The notes beneath the pieces were generated by a model. That model made no database searches and was not told the DNA's origin. It worked only from the letters and a program-made list of their open reading frames with translations. This document shows, one piece after another, positions 13,141 to 28,900 of a stretch of DNA of 64,000 nucleotides. Made by a program: the position numbers and the translations under genes. Origin of the DNA: Eunapius fragilis (lineage: Eukaryota > Porifera > Demospongiae > Spongillida > Spongillidae). Position 1 is the first letter of the stretch, and every line of letters begins with the position of its first letter. The stretch is taken from positions 16,039,110-16,103,109 of the forward strand of contig OY811972.1 in the NCBI GenBank assembly GCA_963681505.1, written 5' to 3'.

Positions 13141-16100
13141 AATTGGCCCAATTGGCATCAATTCATTGGGACATATCGCATCAATTGGGCCCGTGGAACC
13201 AATTGGCCCAATTGGCATTAATAGGACATTTAGCGCCAATTGGGCCGATGGAACCAATTGGCCCAATTGGCATCAATTCTTTAGGACAAATCGCACCAAT
13301 TGGGCCCGTGGAACCAATTGGCCCAATTGGCATAAATAGTACATATCGCGCCAATTGGGCCAATGGAACCAATTGGCCCAATTGGCATTAATTCATTGGG
13401 ACATATCGCACCAATTGGGCCCGTGGAACCAATTGGCCGAATTGGCATCAATTCTTTGGTACAAATCGCACCAATTGGGCTCGTGGAACCAATTGGCCCA
13501 ATTGGCATTAATAGCACATCTTGCGCCAATTGGGCCGATGGAACTAATTGGCCCAATTGGCATCAATTCATTGGGACATATCGCATCAATTGGGCCCGTG
13601 GAACCAATTGGCCCAATTGGCATTAATAGGACATTTAGCGCCAATTGGGCCGATGGAACCAATTGGCCCAATTGGCATCAATTCTTCGGGACAAATCGCA
13701 CCAATTGGGCCCGTGGAACGAATTGGCCCAATTGGCATTAATAGTACATATCGCGCCAATTGGGCGGACGGAAGCAATTGGCCCAATTGGCATTAATTCA
13801 TTGGTACAAATCGCACCAATTGGGCCTGTGGAACCAATTGGCCCAATTGGCATAAATAGTACATATCGCGCCAATTGGGCCGATGGAACCAATTCGCCCA
13901 ATTGGCATCAATTCATCGGGACCTTTCGCACCAATTGGGCTCGTGGAACCAATTGGCCCAATTGGCATCAATAGGACATTTCGCGCCAATTGGGCCGATG
14001 GAACCAATTGGCACAAATGGCATCAATTCATCGGGACATATCGCACCAATTGGGCCCTTGGAACCAATTGGCCCAATTGGCATAAATAGTACATCTGGCG
14101 AAAATTGGGCCGATGGAACCAATTAGCCCAATTGGCACCAATACATCGGGACCTTTCGCACCAATTGGGCCCGTGGAACCAATAGGCCCAATTGGCATCA
14201 ATAGGACATTTCGCGCCAATTGGGCCGATGGAACCAATTGGCCCAATTGGCATTAATAGTACATCTGGCGCCAATAGGGCCGAAGGAACCAATTGGCCCA
14301 ATTGACATCAATAGGACATTGGCATCAATAGGACATATCGCGCCAATTCGGCCGATAGAACCAATTGGCCCAATTGGCATCAATTCTTTGGTACAAATCG
14401 CACCAATTGGGCCCGTGGAAACAATTGGCCCAATTGGCATGAAGAGTACATATCACGCCAATTGGGCCGACGGAACCAATACGCCCAATTGGCATTAATT
14501 CATTAGGACATATCGCACCAATTGGGCCCGTGGAACCAATTGGCCCAATTGGCATCAATTCATCGGGACATATCGCACCAATTGGGCCCGTGGAACCAAT
14601 TGGCCCAATTGGCATTAATAGTACATCTGGCGCCAATTGGGCCGATGGAACTAATTGGCCCAATTGGCTTTAATTCACTGGGACATATCACACCAATTAG
14701 GCTCGTGGAACCAATTGGCCCAATTGGCATCAATTCATCGGGACATATCGCACCAATTGTGCCCGTGGAACCAATTGGCCCAATTGGCATAAATAGTACA
14801 TATCGCGCCAATTGGGCCGATGGAACCAATTGGCCCAATTGGCATTAATTCATTGGGACATATCGCACCAATTGGGCCCATGGAACCAATTGGCCCAATT
14901 GGCATCAATTCATCGGGACATATCGCACCAATTGTGCCCGTGGAACCAATTGGCCGAATTGGCATTAATAGTACATATGGCGTCATTTGGGACGATGGAA
15001 CTAATTAGCCCAATTGGCATTAATTCATTGGGACATATCGCACCAATTGGGCCCGTGGAACAAATTGGCCCAATTGGCATTAATAGTACATCTGGCGCCA
15101 ATTGGGCCGATGGAACCAATTGGCCCAATTGGCACCAATTCATCGGGACCTTTCGCACCAATTGGGCCCGTTGAACCAATTGGCCCAATTGGCATCAATT
15201 CATCGGGACATATCGCACCAATTGGGCCCGTGGAACCAATTGGCCCAATTGGCATAAATAGTACATATCGCGCCAATTGGGTGGACGGACCAATTGGCCC
15301 AATTGGCATTAATTCATTGGTACAAATCGCACCAATTGGTCCCATGGAACCAATTGGCCAAATTGGCATAAATAGTACATATCGCGCCAATTGGGCCGAT
15401 GGAACCAATTGGCCCAATTGGCATTAATTCATTGGGACATATCGCATCAATTGGGCCCGTGGAACCAATCGGCATTATTAGCACATCTGGCGCCAATTGG
15501 GCCGATGGAACTAATTGGCCCAATTGGCATCAATTCATTGGGACATATCGCACCAATTGGGCCGGTGGAACCAATTGGCCCAATTGGCAATAATAGGTCA
15601 ATTAGCACCAATTGGGCCGATGGAACCAATTGGCCCAATTGGCCTCAATTCTTTGGGACAAATCGCACCAATTGGGCCCGTGGATCCAATTGGCCCAATT
15701 GGCATAAATAGTACATATCGCGCCAATTGGGCCGATGGAACCAATTAGCTCAATTGGCACCAATTCATCGGGACCTTTCGCACCAAATGGGCCCGTGGAA
15801 CCAATTGGCCCAATTGGCATCAATTCAGCGGGACACATCGCACCAATTGGGCCCGTGGAACCAATTGGCCCAATTGGCATTAAGAGTACATCTAACGCCA
15901 ATTGGGCCGATGGAACTAATTGGCCCAATTGGCATTAATTCATTGGGACATATCGCACCAATTGGGCCCGTCGAACCAATTGGCCCAATTGGCATCAATT
16001 CATCGGGACATATCGCACCAATTTAGCCCGCGGAACCAAATGGCCCAATTGGCATTAATAGTACACCTGGCGCCAATTGGGCCAATGGAACCAATTGGCT

Positions 16101-19100
16101 CAATTGGCACCAATTCATCGGGACCTTTCGCACCAATTGGGCCCATGGAACCAATTGGCCCAATTGGCATCAATAGGACATTTCGCGCCAATTGGGCCGA
16201 TGGAACCAATTGGCCCAATTGGCATCAATTCTTTAGTACAAATCGCACCAATTGGGCCCGTGGAACCATTTGGCCCAATTGGCATTAATAGTACATATCG
16301 CGCCAATTGGGCCGATGGAACCAATTGGCCCAATTGGCATCAATTTATCGGGACATATTGCACCAATTGGGCCCGTGGAACCAATTGGCCCAATTCGTAT
16401 TAATAGTACATCTGGCGCCAATTGGGCCGATGGAACTAATTGGCCCAATTGGCATTAATTCATTGGGACATATCGCACCAATTGGGCCAGTGGAACCAAT
16501 TGGCCCAATTGGCATTAATAGGACATTTAGCTCCATTTGGGCCGATGGAACCAATTGACCCAATTGGCCTCAATTCTTTGGGACAAATCGCACCAATTGG
16601 GCCCGTGGAACCAATTAGCCCAATTGGCATTAAGAGTACATATCGTGCCAATTGGGCGCGTCGAACCAATTGGCCCAATTGGCATTAATTCATTGGGACA
16701 TATCGCACCAATTGGGCCCATGGAACCAATTGGCCCAATTGGCATCAATTCATCGGGACATATCGCACCAATTGGGCCCGTGGAACCAATTGGCCGAATT
16801 GGCATTAATAGTACATCTGGCGTCAATTGGGACGATGGAACTAATTGGCCCCATTGGCATTAATTCATTGGGACATATCGCACCAATTGGGCCCGTGGAA
16901 CAAATTGGCCCAATTGGCATTAATAGTACATCTGGCGCCAATTGGGCCGATGGAACCAATTGGCCCAATTGGCACCAATTCATCGGGACCTTTCGCACCA
17001 ATTGGGCCCGTGGAACCAATTGGCCCAATTGGCATCAATTCATCGTGACATATCGCACCAATTGGGCCCGTGGAACCAATTGGCCCTATTGGCATTAATA
17101 GTACAACTGGTGTCAGTTGGGCCGATGGACTAAATGGCCCAATAGGCATTAATTCATTGGGACATATCGCACCAATTGGGCCCATGGAACCAATCGGCCC
17201 AATTGGCATCAATTCATCGGGATATATCGCACCAATTGGGCCCGTGGAACCAATTGGCCGAATTGGCATTAATAGTACATCTGGCGTCAATTGGGACGAT
17301 GGAACTAATTAGCCCAATTGGCATTAATTCATTGGGACATATCGCACCAATTGGGCCCGTGGAACAAATTGGCCCAATTGGCATTAATTGTACATCTGGC
17401 GCCAATTGGGCCGATGGAACCAATTGGCCCAATTGGCACCAATTCATCGGGACCTTTCGCACCAATTGGGCCCGTGGAACCAATTGGCCCAATTGGCATC
17501 AATTCATCGGGACATATCGCACCAATTGGGCCCGTGGAACCAATTGGCCCGATTGGCATAAATAGTACATCTGGCGCCAATTGGGCCGATGGAACCAATT
17601 GGCCCAATTGGCAGCAATTCATCGGGACCTTTCGCACCAATTGGGCCCGTGGAACCGATTGGCCCAATTGGCATCAATAGGACATTTCGCGCCAATTGGG
17701 CCGATGGAACCAATTGGCCCAATTGGCATCAATTCTTTGGTACAAATCGCACCAATTGGGCCCGTGGAACCGATTGGCCCAATTAGCATAAATAGTACAT
17801 ATCGCGCCAATTGGGCCGATGGAACCAATTGGCCCAATTGGCATCAATTCATCGGGACATATCGCACCAATTGGGCCCGTGGAACCAATTGGCCCAATTG
17901 GCATTAATAGTACATCTGGCGCCAATTGGGCCGATGGAACTAATTGGCCCAATTGGCATTAATTCATTGGGACATATCGCACCAATTGGGCCCGTGGAAC
18001 CAATTGGCATTTATAGCACATCTGGCGCCAATTGGGCTGATGGAACTAATTGGCCCAATTGGCATCAGTTCATTGGGACATATCGCACCAATTGGGCCGG
18101 TGGAACCAATTGGCCCAATTGGCATTAATAGGACATTTAGCGCCAATTCGGCCGATGGAACCAATTGGCCCAATTGGCATCAATTCTTTGGGACAAATCG
18201 CACCAATTGGGCCTGTGGAACGAATTGGCCCAATTGGCATTAGTAGTACATATCGCGCCAATTGGGCGGACGGAAGCAATTGGCCCAATTGGCATTTATT
18301 CATTGGTACAATCGCACCAATTGGGCCTGTGGAACCAATTGGCCCAATTGGCATAAATAGTACATATCGCGCCAATTGGGCCGATGGAACCAATTGGCCC
18401 AATTGGCATTAATTCATTTGGACATATCGCACCAATTGGGCCCGTGGAACCAATTGGCCCAATTGGCATCAATTCATCGGGACATATCGCACCAATTGGG
18501 CCCGTGGAACCAATTGGCCCAATTGGCATTAATAGTACATCTGGCGCCAATTGGGCCGATGGAACCAAATGGCCCAATTGGCACCAATTCATCGGGACCT
18601 TTCGCACCAATTGGGCACGTGGAACCAATTGGCCCAATTGGCATCAATAGGACATTTCGCGCCAATTGGGCCGATTTAACCAATTGGCCCAATTGGCACC
18701 AATTCATCGGGACCTTTCGCACCAATTGGGCCCGTGGAACCAATTGGCCCAATTGGCATAAAAAGTACATTTCACGCTAATTGGGCCGACATAACCAATT
18801 GGTCCAATTGGCATCAATTCGTTGGGACAAATCGCACCAATTGGGTACGTGGAACCAATTCGCCCAATTGGCATAAATAGTACGTATCGCGCCAATTGGA
18901 CCGATGGAACCAATTGGCCCTATGGGCATCATTTCATTGGGACATATAGCACCAATTAGGCCCGTGGAACCAATTGGCCCAATTGACATCAATAGGACAT
19001 TGGCATCAATTGGACATATCGCGCCTATTCGGCCGATGGAACCAATTGGCCCAATTGGCATCAATTCTTTGGTACAAATCGCACCAATTGGGCCCGTGGG

Positions 19101-22100
19101 AACAATTGGCCCAATTGGTATGAATAGTACATATCACGCCAATTGGGCCGATGGAACCAGTAGGCCCAATTGGCAGTAAGTCATTAGGACATATCGCTCC
19201 AATTGGGCCCGTGGAACCAATTGGCCCAATTGGCATCAATTCATCGGGACATATCGCACCAATTGGGCCCGTGGAACCAATTGGCCCAATTGGCATTAAT
19301 AGTACATCTGGCGCCAATTGGGCCGATGGAACTAATTGGCCCAATTGGCATCAATTCATTGGGACATATCGCACCAATTTGGCCGGTCGAACCAATTGGC
19401 CCAATTGGCATCAATAGGACATTTAGCGCCAATTGGGCCGATGGAACCAATTGGCCCAATTGGCATCAATTCTTTGGGACAAATCACACCAATTGGGCCC
19501 GTGGAACCAATTGGCCCAATTGGCATAAATAGTACATATCGCGCCAATTGGGCGGACGGAACCAATTGGCCCAATTGCCATTAATTCATTGGTAGAAATC
19601 GCACCAATTGGGCCCGTGGAACCAATTGGCCCAATTGGCATTAATTCATTGGGACATAACGCACCAATTGGGCCGGTGGAACCAATTGGCCCAATTGGCA
19701 GCAAATCACCAGGACATATCGCACCAATTGGGCCCGTGGAACCAATTGGCCCAATTGGCATCAATTCATCGGGACATATCGCACCAATTGGGCCCGTTGA
19801 ACCAATTGGCCCAATTGGCATCAATTCATCGGGACATATCGCACCAATTGGGCCCGTGGAACCAATTGGCCCGATTGGCATAAATAGTACATCTGGCGCC
19901 AATTGGGCCGATGGATCCAATTGGCCCAATTGGCAGCAATTCATCGGGACCTTTCGCACCAATTGGGCCCGTGGAACCGATTGGCCCAATTGGCATCAAT
20001 AGGACATTTCGCGCCAATTGGGCCGATGGAACCAATTGGCCCAATTGGCATCAATTCTTTGGTACAAATCGCACCAATTGGGCCCGTGGAACCGATTGGC
20101 CCAATTAGCATAAATAGTACATATCGCGCCAATTGGGCCGATGGAACCAATTGGCCCAATTGACATCAATTCATCGGGACATATCGCACCAATTGGGCCC
20201 GTGGAACCAATTGGCCCAATTGGCATTAATAGTACATCTGGCGCCAATTGGGCCGATGGAACTAATTGGCCCAATTGGCATTAATTCATTGGGACATATC
20301 GCACCAATTGGGCCCGTGGAACCAATTGGCATTAATAGCACATGTGGCGCCAATTGGGCTGATGGAACTAATTGGCCCAATTGGCATCAGTTCATTGGGA
20401 CATATCGCACCAATTGGGCCTGTGGAACCAATTGGCCCAATTGGCATTAATAGTACATATCGCGCCAATTGGGCGGACGGAAGCAATTGGCCCAATTGGC
20501 ATTAATTCATTGGTACAAATCGCACCAATTGGGCCTGTGGAACCAATTGGCCCAATTGGCATAAATAGTACATATCGCGCCAATTGGGCCGATGGAACCA
20601 ATTGGCCCAATTGGCATTAATTCATTTGGACATATCGCACCAATTGGGCCCGTGGAACCAATTGGCCCAATTGGCATCAATTCATCGGGACATATCGCAC
20701 CAATTGGGCCCGTGGAACCAATTGGCCCAATTGGCATTAATAGTACATATCGCGCCAATTGGGCGGACGGAAGCAATTGGCCCAATTGGCATTAATTCAT
20801 TGGTACAAATCGCACCAATTGGGCCTGTGGAACCAATTGGCCCAATTGGCATAAATAGTACATATCGCGCCAATTGGGCCGATGGAACCAATTGGCCCAA
20901 TTGGCATTAATTCATTTGGACATATCGCACCAATTGGGCCCGTGGAACCAATTGGCCCAATTGGCATCAATTCATCGGGACAAATCGCACCAATTGGGCC
21001 CGTGGAACCAATTGGCCCAATTGGCATTAATAGTACATCTGGCGCCAATTGGGCCGATGGAACCAATTGGCCCAATTGGCACCAATTCATCGGGACCTTT
21101 CGCACCAATTGGGCACGTGGAACCGATTGGCCCAATTGGCATCAATAGGATATTTCGCGCCAATTGGGCCGATTTAACCAATTGGCCCAATTGGCACCAA
21201 TTCATCGGGACCTTTCGCACCAATTGGGCCCGTGGAACCAATTGGCCCAATTGGCATCAATAGGACATTTCGCGCCAATTGGGCCGATGGAACCAATTGG
21301 CCCAATTGGCATTAATTCTTTGGTACAAATTGCACGAATTGGGCCCGTGGAACCAATTGGCCCAATTGGCATAAATAGTACATATCGCGCCAATTGGGCG
21401 GATGGAACCAATTGGCCCAATTGGCATCAATTCATCGGGACATATCGCACCAATTGGGTCCGTGGAACCAATTGGCCCAATTGGCATTAATAGTACATCT
21501 GGCGCCAATTGGGCCGATGGAACTAATTGGCCCAATTGGCATTAATTCAATGGGACATATCGCACCAATTGGGCCCGTTGAACCAATTGGCCCAATTGGC
21601 ATCAATTCATCGGGACATATCGCACCAATTGGGCCCGTGGAACCAATTGGCCCGATTGGCATAAATAGTACATCTGGCGCCAATTGGGCCGATGGAACCA
21701 ATTGGCCCAATTGGCAGCAATTCATCGGGACCTTTCGCACCAATTGGGCCCGTGGAACCGATTGGCCCAATTGGCATCAATAGGACATTTCGCGCCAATT
21801 GGGCCGATGGAACCAATTGGCCCAATTGGCATCAATTCTTTGGTACAAATCGCACCAATTGGGCCCGTGGAACCGATTGGCCCAATTAGCATAAATAGTA
21901 CATATCGCGCCAATTGGGCCGATGGAACCAATTGGCCCAATTGACATCAATTCATCGGGACATATCGCACCAATTGGGCCCGTGGAACCAATTGGCCCAA
22001 TTGGCATTAATAGTACATCTGGCGCCAATTGGGCCGATGGAACTAATTGGCCCAATTGGCATTAATTCATTGGGACATATCGCACCAATTGGGCCCGTGG

Positions 22101-22959
22101 AACCAATTGGCATTAATAGCACATCTGGCGCCAATTGGGCTGATGGAACTAATTGGCCCAATTGGCATCAGTTCATTGGGACATATCGCACCAATTGGGC
22201 CGGTGGAACCAATTGCCTAATTGGCATTAATAGGACATTTAGCGCCAATTGGGCCGATGGAACCAATTGGCTCAATTGGCATCAATTCTTTGGGACAAAT
22301 CGCACCAATTGGGCCCGTGGAACGAATTGGCCCAATTGGCATTAATAGTACATCTAACGCCAATTGGGCCGATGGAACTAATTGGCCCGATTGGCATTTA
22401 TTCATTGGGACATATCGCACCAATTGGGCTCGTGGAACCAATTGGTCCAATTGGCATCAATTCATCGGGACATATCGCACCATTTGGGCCCGTGGAACCA
22501 ATTGGCCCAATTGGCATTAATAGCACATCTTGCCCCAATTGGGCCGATGGAACTAATTGGCCCAATTGGCATCAATTCATTGGGACATATCGCATCAATT
22601 GGGCCCCTGGAACCAATTGGCCCAATTGGCATTAATAGGACATTTAGCGCCAATTGGGCCAATGGAACCAATTGGCCCAATTGGCATTAATTCATTGGGA
22701 CATATCGCACCAATTGGGCCCGTGGAACCAATTGGCCGAATTGGCATCAATTCTTTGGTACAAATCGCATCAATTGGGCCCGTGGAACCAATTGGCCCAA
22801 TTGGCATTAATAGGACATTTAGCGCCAATTGGGCCGATGGAACCAATTGGCCCAATTGGCATCAATTCTTTAGGACAAATCGCACCAATTGGGCCCGTGG
22901 AACCAATTGGCCCAATTGGCATTAATAGCACATCTTGCGCCAATTGGGCCGATGGATCT
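13141..22959 (+). repeat. 9,819-bp higher-order repeat of satellite A, copy 1
   Basis: This segment recurs 9,819 bp downstream with the same order of monomer variants and nearly the same bases. The left limit is set by the first mismatch on walking back (C at 13,140 versus T at 22,959). One difference from copy 2 was seen directly: G at 19,176 versus T at 28,995. The other stretches I compared, directly or through translated frames, were identical. Inside it are smaller nested periods, for example 290 bp (20,392 and 20,682) and 1,781 bp (19,903 and 21,684). Confidence 0.9.
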
Positions 22960-25900
22960 AATTGGCCCAATTGGCATCAATTCATTGGGACATATCGCAT
23001 CAATTGGGCCCGTGGAACCAATTGGCCCAATTGGCATTAATAGGACATTTAGCGCCAATTGGGCCGATGGAACCAATTGGCCCAATTGGCATCAATTCTT
23101 TAGGACAAATCGCACCAATTGGGCCCGTGGAACCAATTGGCCCAATTGGCATAAATAGTACATATCGCGCCAATTGGGCCAATGGAACCAATTGGCCCAA
23201 TTGGCATTAATTCATTGGGACATATCGCACCAATTGGGCCCGTGGAACCAATTGGCCGAATTGGCATCAATTCTTTGGTACAAATCGCACCAATTGGGCT
23301 CGTGGAACCAATTGGCCCAATTGGCATTAATAGCACATCTTGCGCCAATTGGGCCGATGGAACTAATTGGCCCAATTGGCATCAATTCATTGGGACATAT
23401 CGCATCAATTGGGCCCGTGGAACCAATTGGCCCAATTGGCATTAATAGGACATTTAGCGCCAATTGGGCCGATGGAACCAATTGGCCCAATTGGCATCAA
23501 TTCTTCGGGACAAATCGCACCAATTGGGCCCGTGGAACGAATTGGCCCAATTGGCATTAATAGTACATATCGCGCCAATTGGGCGGACGGAAGCAATTGG
23601 CCCAATTGGCATTAATTCATTGGTACAAATCGCACCAATTGGGCCTGTGGAACCAATTGGCCCAATTGGCATAAATAGTACATATCGCGCCAATTGGGCC
23701 GATGGAACCAATTCGCCCAATTGGCATCAATTCATCGGGACCTTTCGCACCAATTGGGCTCGTGGAACCAATTGGCCCAATTGGCATCAATAGGACATTT
23801 CGCGCCAATTGGGCCGATGGAACCAATTGGCACAAATGGCATCAATTCATCGGGACATATCGCACCAATTGGGCCCTTGGAACCAATTGGCCCAATTGGC
23901 ATAAATAGTACATCTGGCGAAAATTGGGCCGATGGAACCAATTAGCCCAATTGGCACCAATACATCGGGACCTTTCGCACCAATTGGGCCCGTGGAACCA
24001 ATAGGCCCAATTGGCATCAATAGGACATTTCGCGCCAATTGGGCCGATGGAACCAATTGGCCCAATTGGCATTAATAGTACATCTGGCGCCAATAGGGCC
24101 GAAGGAACCAATTGGCCCAATTGACATCAATAGGACATTGGCATCAATAGGACATATCGCGCCAATTCGGCCGATAGAACCAATTGGCCCAATTGGCATC
24201 AATTCTTTGGTACAAATCGCACCAATTGGGCCCGTGGAAACAATTGGCCCAATTGGCATGAAGAGTACATATCACGCCAATTGGGCCGACGGAACCAATA
24301 CGCCCAATTGGCATTAATTCATTAGGACATATCGCACCAATTGGGCCCGTGGAACCAATTGGCCCAATTGGCATCAATTCATCGGGACATATCGCACCAA
24401 TTGGGCCCGTGGAACCAATTGGCCCAATTGGCATTAATAGTACATCTGGCGCCAATTGGGCCGATGGAACTAATTGGCCCAATTGGCTTTAATTCACTGG
24501 GACATATCACACCAATTAGGCTCGTGGAACCAATTGGCCCAATTGGCATCAATTCATCGGGACATATCGCACCAATTGTGCCCGTGGAACCAATTGGCCC
24601 AATTGGCATAAATAGTACATATCGCGCCAATTGGGCCGATGGAACCAATTGGCCCAATTGGCATTAATTCATTGGGACATATCGCACCAATTGGGCCCAT
24701 GGAACCAATTGGCCCAATTGGCATCAATTCATCGGGACATATCGCACCAATTGTGCCCGTGGAACCAATTGGCCGAATTGGCATTAATAGTACATATGGC
24801 GTCATTTGGGACGATGGAACTAATTAGCCCAATTGGCATTAATTCATTGGGACATATCGCACCAATTGGGCCCGTGGAACAAATTGGCCCAATTGGCATT
24901 AATAGTACATCTGGCGCCAATTGGGCCGATGGAACCAATTGGCCCAATTGGCACCAATTCATCGGGACCTTTCGCACCAATTGGGCCCGTTGAACCAATT
25001 GGCCCAATTGGCATCAATTCATCGGGACATATCGCACCAATTGGGCCCGTGGAACCAATTGGCCCAATTGGCATAAATAGTACATATCGCGCCAATTGGG
25101 TGGACGGACCAATTGGCCCAATTGGCATTAATTCATTGGTACAAATCGCACCAATTGGTCCCATGGAACCAATTGGCCAAATTGGCATAAATAGTACATA
25201 TCGCGCCAATTGGGCCGATGGAACCAATTGGCCCAATTGGCATTAATTCATTGGGACATATCGCATCAATTGGGCCCGTGGAACCAATCGGCATTATTAG
25301 CACATCTGGCGCCAATTGGGCCGATGGAACTAATTGGCCCAATTGGCATCAATTCATTGGGACATATCGCACCAATTGGGCCGGTGGAACCAATTGGCCC
25401 AATTGGCAATAATAGGTCAATTAGCACCAATTGGGCCGATGGAACCAATTGGCCCAATTGGCCTCAATTCTTTGGGACAAATCGCACCAATTGGGCCCGT
25501 GGATCCAATTGGCCCAATTGGCATAAATAGTACATATCGCGCCAATTGGGCCGATGGAACCAATTAGCTCAATTGGCACCAATTCATCGGGACCTTTCGC
25601 ACCAAATGGGCCCGTGGAACCAATTGGCCCAATTGGCATCAATTCAGCGGGACACATCGCACCAATTGGGCCCGTGGAACCAATTGGCCCAATTGGCATT
25701 AAGAGTACATCTAACGCCAATTGGGCCGATGGAACTAATTGGCCCAATTGGCATTAATTCATTGGGACATATCGCACCAATTGGGCCCGTCGAACCAATT
25801 GGCCCAATTGGCATCAATTCATCGGGACATATCGCACCAATTTAGCCCGCGGAACCAAATGGCCCAATTGGCATTAATAGTACACCTGGCGCCAATTGGG

Positions 25901-28900
25901 CCAATGGAACCAATTGGCTCAATTGGCACCAATTCATCGGGACCTTTCGCACCAATTGGGCCCATGGAACCAATTGGCCCAATTGGCATCAATAGGACAT
26001 TTCGCGCCAATTGGGCCGATGGAACCAATTGGCCCAATTGGCATCAATTCTTTAGTACAAATCGCACCAATTGGGCCCGTGGAACCATTTGGCCCAATTG
26101 GCATTAATAGTACATATCGCGCCAATTGGGCCGATGGAACCAATTGGCCCAATTGGCATCAATTTATCGGGACATATTGCACCAATTGGGCCCGTGGAAC
26201 CAATTGGCCCAATTCGTATTAATAGTACATCTGGCGCCAATTGGGCCGATGGAACTAATTGGCCCAATTGGCATTAATTCATTGGGACATATCGCACCAA
26301 TTGGGCCAGTGGAACCAATTGGCCCAATTGGCATTAATAGGACATTTAGCTCCATTTGGGCCGATGGAACCAATTGACCCAATTGGCCTCAATTCTTTGG
26401 GACAAATCGCACCAATTGGGCCCGTGGAACCAATTAGCCCAATTGGCATTAAGAGTACATATCGTGCCAATTGGGCGCGTCGAACCAATTGGCCCAATTG
26501 GCATTAATTCATTGGGACATATCGCACCAATTGGGCCCATGGAACCAATTGGCCCAATTGGCATCAATTCATCGGGACATATCGCACCAATTGGGCCCGT
26601 GGAACCAATTGGCCGAATTGGCATTAATAGTACATCTGGCGTCAATTGGGACGATGGAACTAATTGGCCCCATTGGCATTAATTCATTGGGACATATCGC
26701 ACCAATTGGGCCCGTGGAACAAATTGGCCCAATTGGCATTAATAGTACATCTGGCGCCAATTGGGCCGATGGAACCAATTGGCCCAATTGGCACCAATTC
26801 ATCGGGACCTTTCGCACCAATTGGGCCCGTGGAACCAATTGGCCCAATTGGCATCAATTCATCGTGACATATCGCACCAATTGGGCCCGTGGAACCAATT
26901 GGCCCTATTGGCATTAATAGTACAACTGGTGTCAGTTGGGCCGATGGACTAAATGGCCCAATAGGCATTAATTCATTGGGACATATCGCACCAATTGGGC
27001 CCATGGAACCAATCGGCCCAATTGGCATCAATTCATCGGGATATATCGCACCAATTGGGCCCGTGGAACCAATTGGCCGAATTGGCATTAATAGTACATC
27101 TGGCGTCAATTGGGACGATGGAACTAATTAGCCCAATTGGCATTAATTCATTGGGACATATCGCACCAATTGGGCCCGTGGAACAAATTGGCCCAATTGG
27201 CATTAATTGTACATCTGGCGCCAATTGGGCCGATGGAACCAATTGGCCCAATTGGCACCAATTCATCGGGACCTTTCGCACCAATTGGGCCCGTGGAACC
27301 AATTGGCCCAATTGGCATCAATTCATCGGGACATATCGCACCAATTGGGCCCGTGGAACCAATTGGCCCGATTGGCATAAATAGTACATCTGGCGCCAAT
27401 TGGGCCGATGGAACCAATTGGCCCAATTGGCAGCAATTCATCGGGACCTTTCGCACCAATTGGGCCCGTGGAACCGATTGGCCCAATTGGCATCAATAGG
27501 ACATTTCGCGCCAATTGGGCCGATGGAACCAATTGGCCCAATTGGCATCAATTCTTTGGTACAAATCGCACCAATTGGGCCCGTGGAACCGATTGGCCCA
27601 ATTAGCATAAATAGTACATATCGCGCCAATTGGGCCGATGGAACCAATTGGCCCAATTGGCATCAATTCATCGGGACATATCGCACCAATTGGGCCCGTG
27701 GAACCAATTGGCCCAATTGGCATTAATAGTACATCTGGCGCCAATTGGGCCGATGGAACTAATTGGCCCAATTGGCATTAATTCATTGGGACATATCGCA
27801 CCAATTGGGCCCGTGGAACCAATTGGCATTTATAGCACATCTGGCGCCAATTGGGCTGATGGAACTAATTGGCCCAATTGGCATCAGTTCATTGGGACAT
27901 ATCGCACCAATTGGGCCGGTGGAACCAATTGGCCCAATTGGCATTAATAGGACATTTAGCGCCAATTCGGCCGATGGAACCAATTGGCCCAATTGGCATC
28001 AATTCTTTGGGACAAATCGCACCAATTGGGCCTGTGGAACGAATTGGCCCAATTGGCATTAGTAGTACATATCGCGCCAATTGGGCGGACGGAAGCAATT
28101 GGCCCAATTGGCATTTATTCATTGGTACAATCGCACCAATTGGGCCTGTGGAACCAATTGGCCCAATTGGCATAAATAGTACATATCGCGCCAATTGGGC
28201 CGATGGAACCAATTGGCCCAATTGGCATTAATTCATTTGGACATATCGCACCAATTGGGCCCGTGGAACCAATTGGCCCAATTGGCATCAATTCATCGGG
28301 ACATATCGCACCAATTGGGCCCGTGGAACCAATTGGCCCAATTGGCATTAATAGTACATCTGGCGCCAATTGGGCCGATGGAACCAAATGGCCCAATTGG
28401 CACCAATTCATCGGGACCTTTCGCACCAATTGGGCACGTGGAACCAATTGGCCCAATTGGCATCAATAGGACATTTCGCGCCAATTGGGCCGATTTAACC
28501 AATTGGCCCAATTGGCACCAATTCATCGGGACCTTTCGCACCAATTGGGCCCGTGGAACCAATTGGCCCAATTGGCATAAAAAGTACATTTCACGCTAAT
28601 TGGGCCGACATAACCAATTGGTCCAATTGGCATCAATTCGTTGGGACAAATCGCACCAATTGGGTACGTGGAACCAATTCGCCCAATTGGCATAAATAGT
28701 ACGTATCGCGCCAATTGGACCGATGGAACCAATTGGCCCTATGGGCATCATTTCATTGGGACATATAGCACCAATTAGGCCCGTGGAACCAATTGGCCCA
28801 ATTGACATCAATAGGACATTGGCATCAATTGGACATATCGCGCCTATTCGGCCGATGGAACCAATTGGCCCAATTGGCATCAATTCTTTGGTACAAATCG

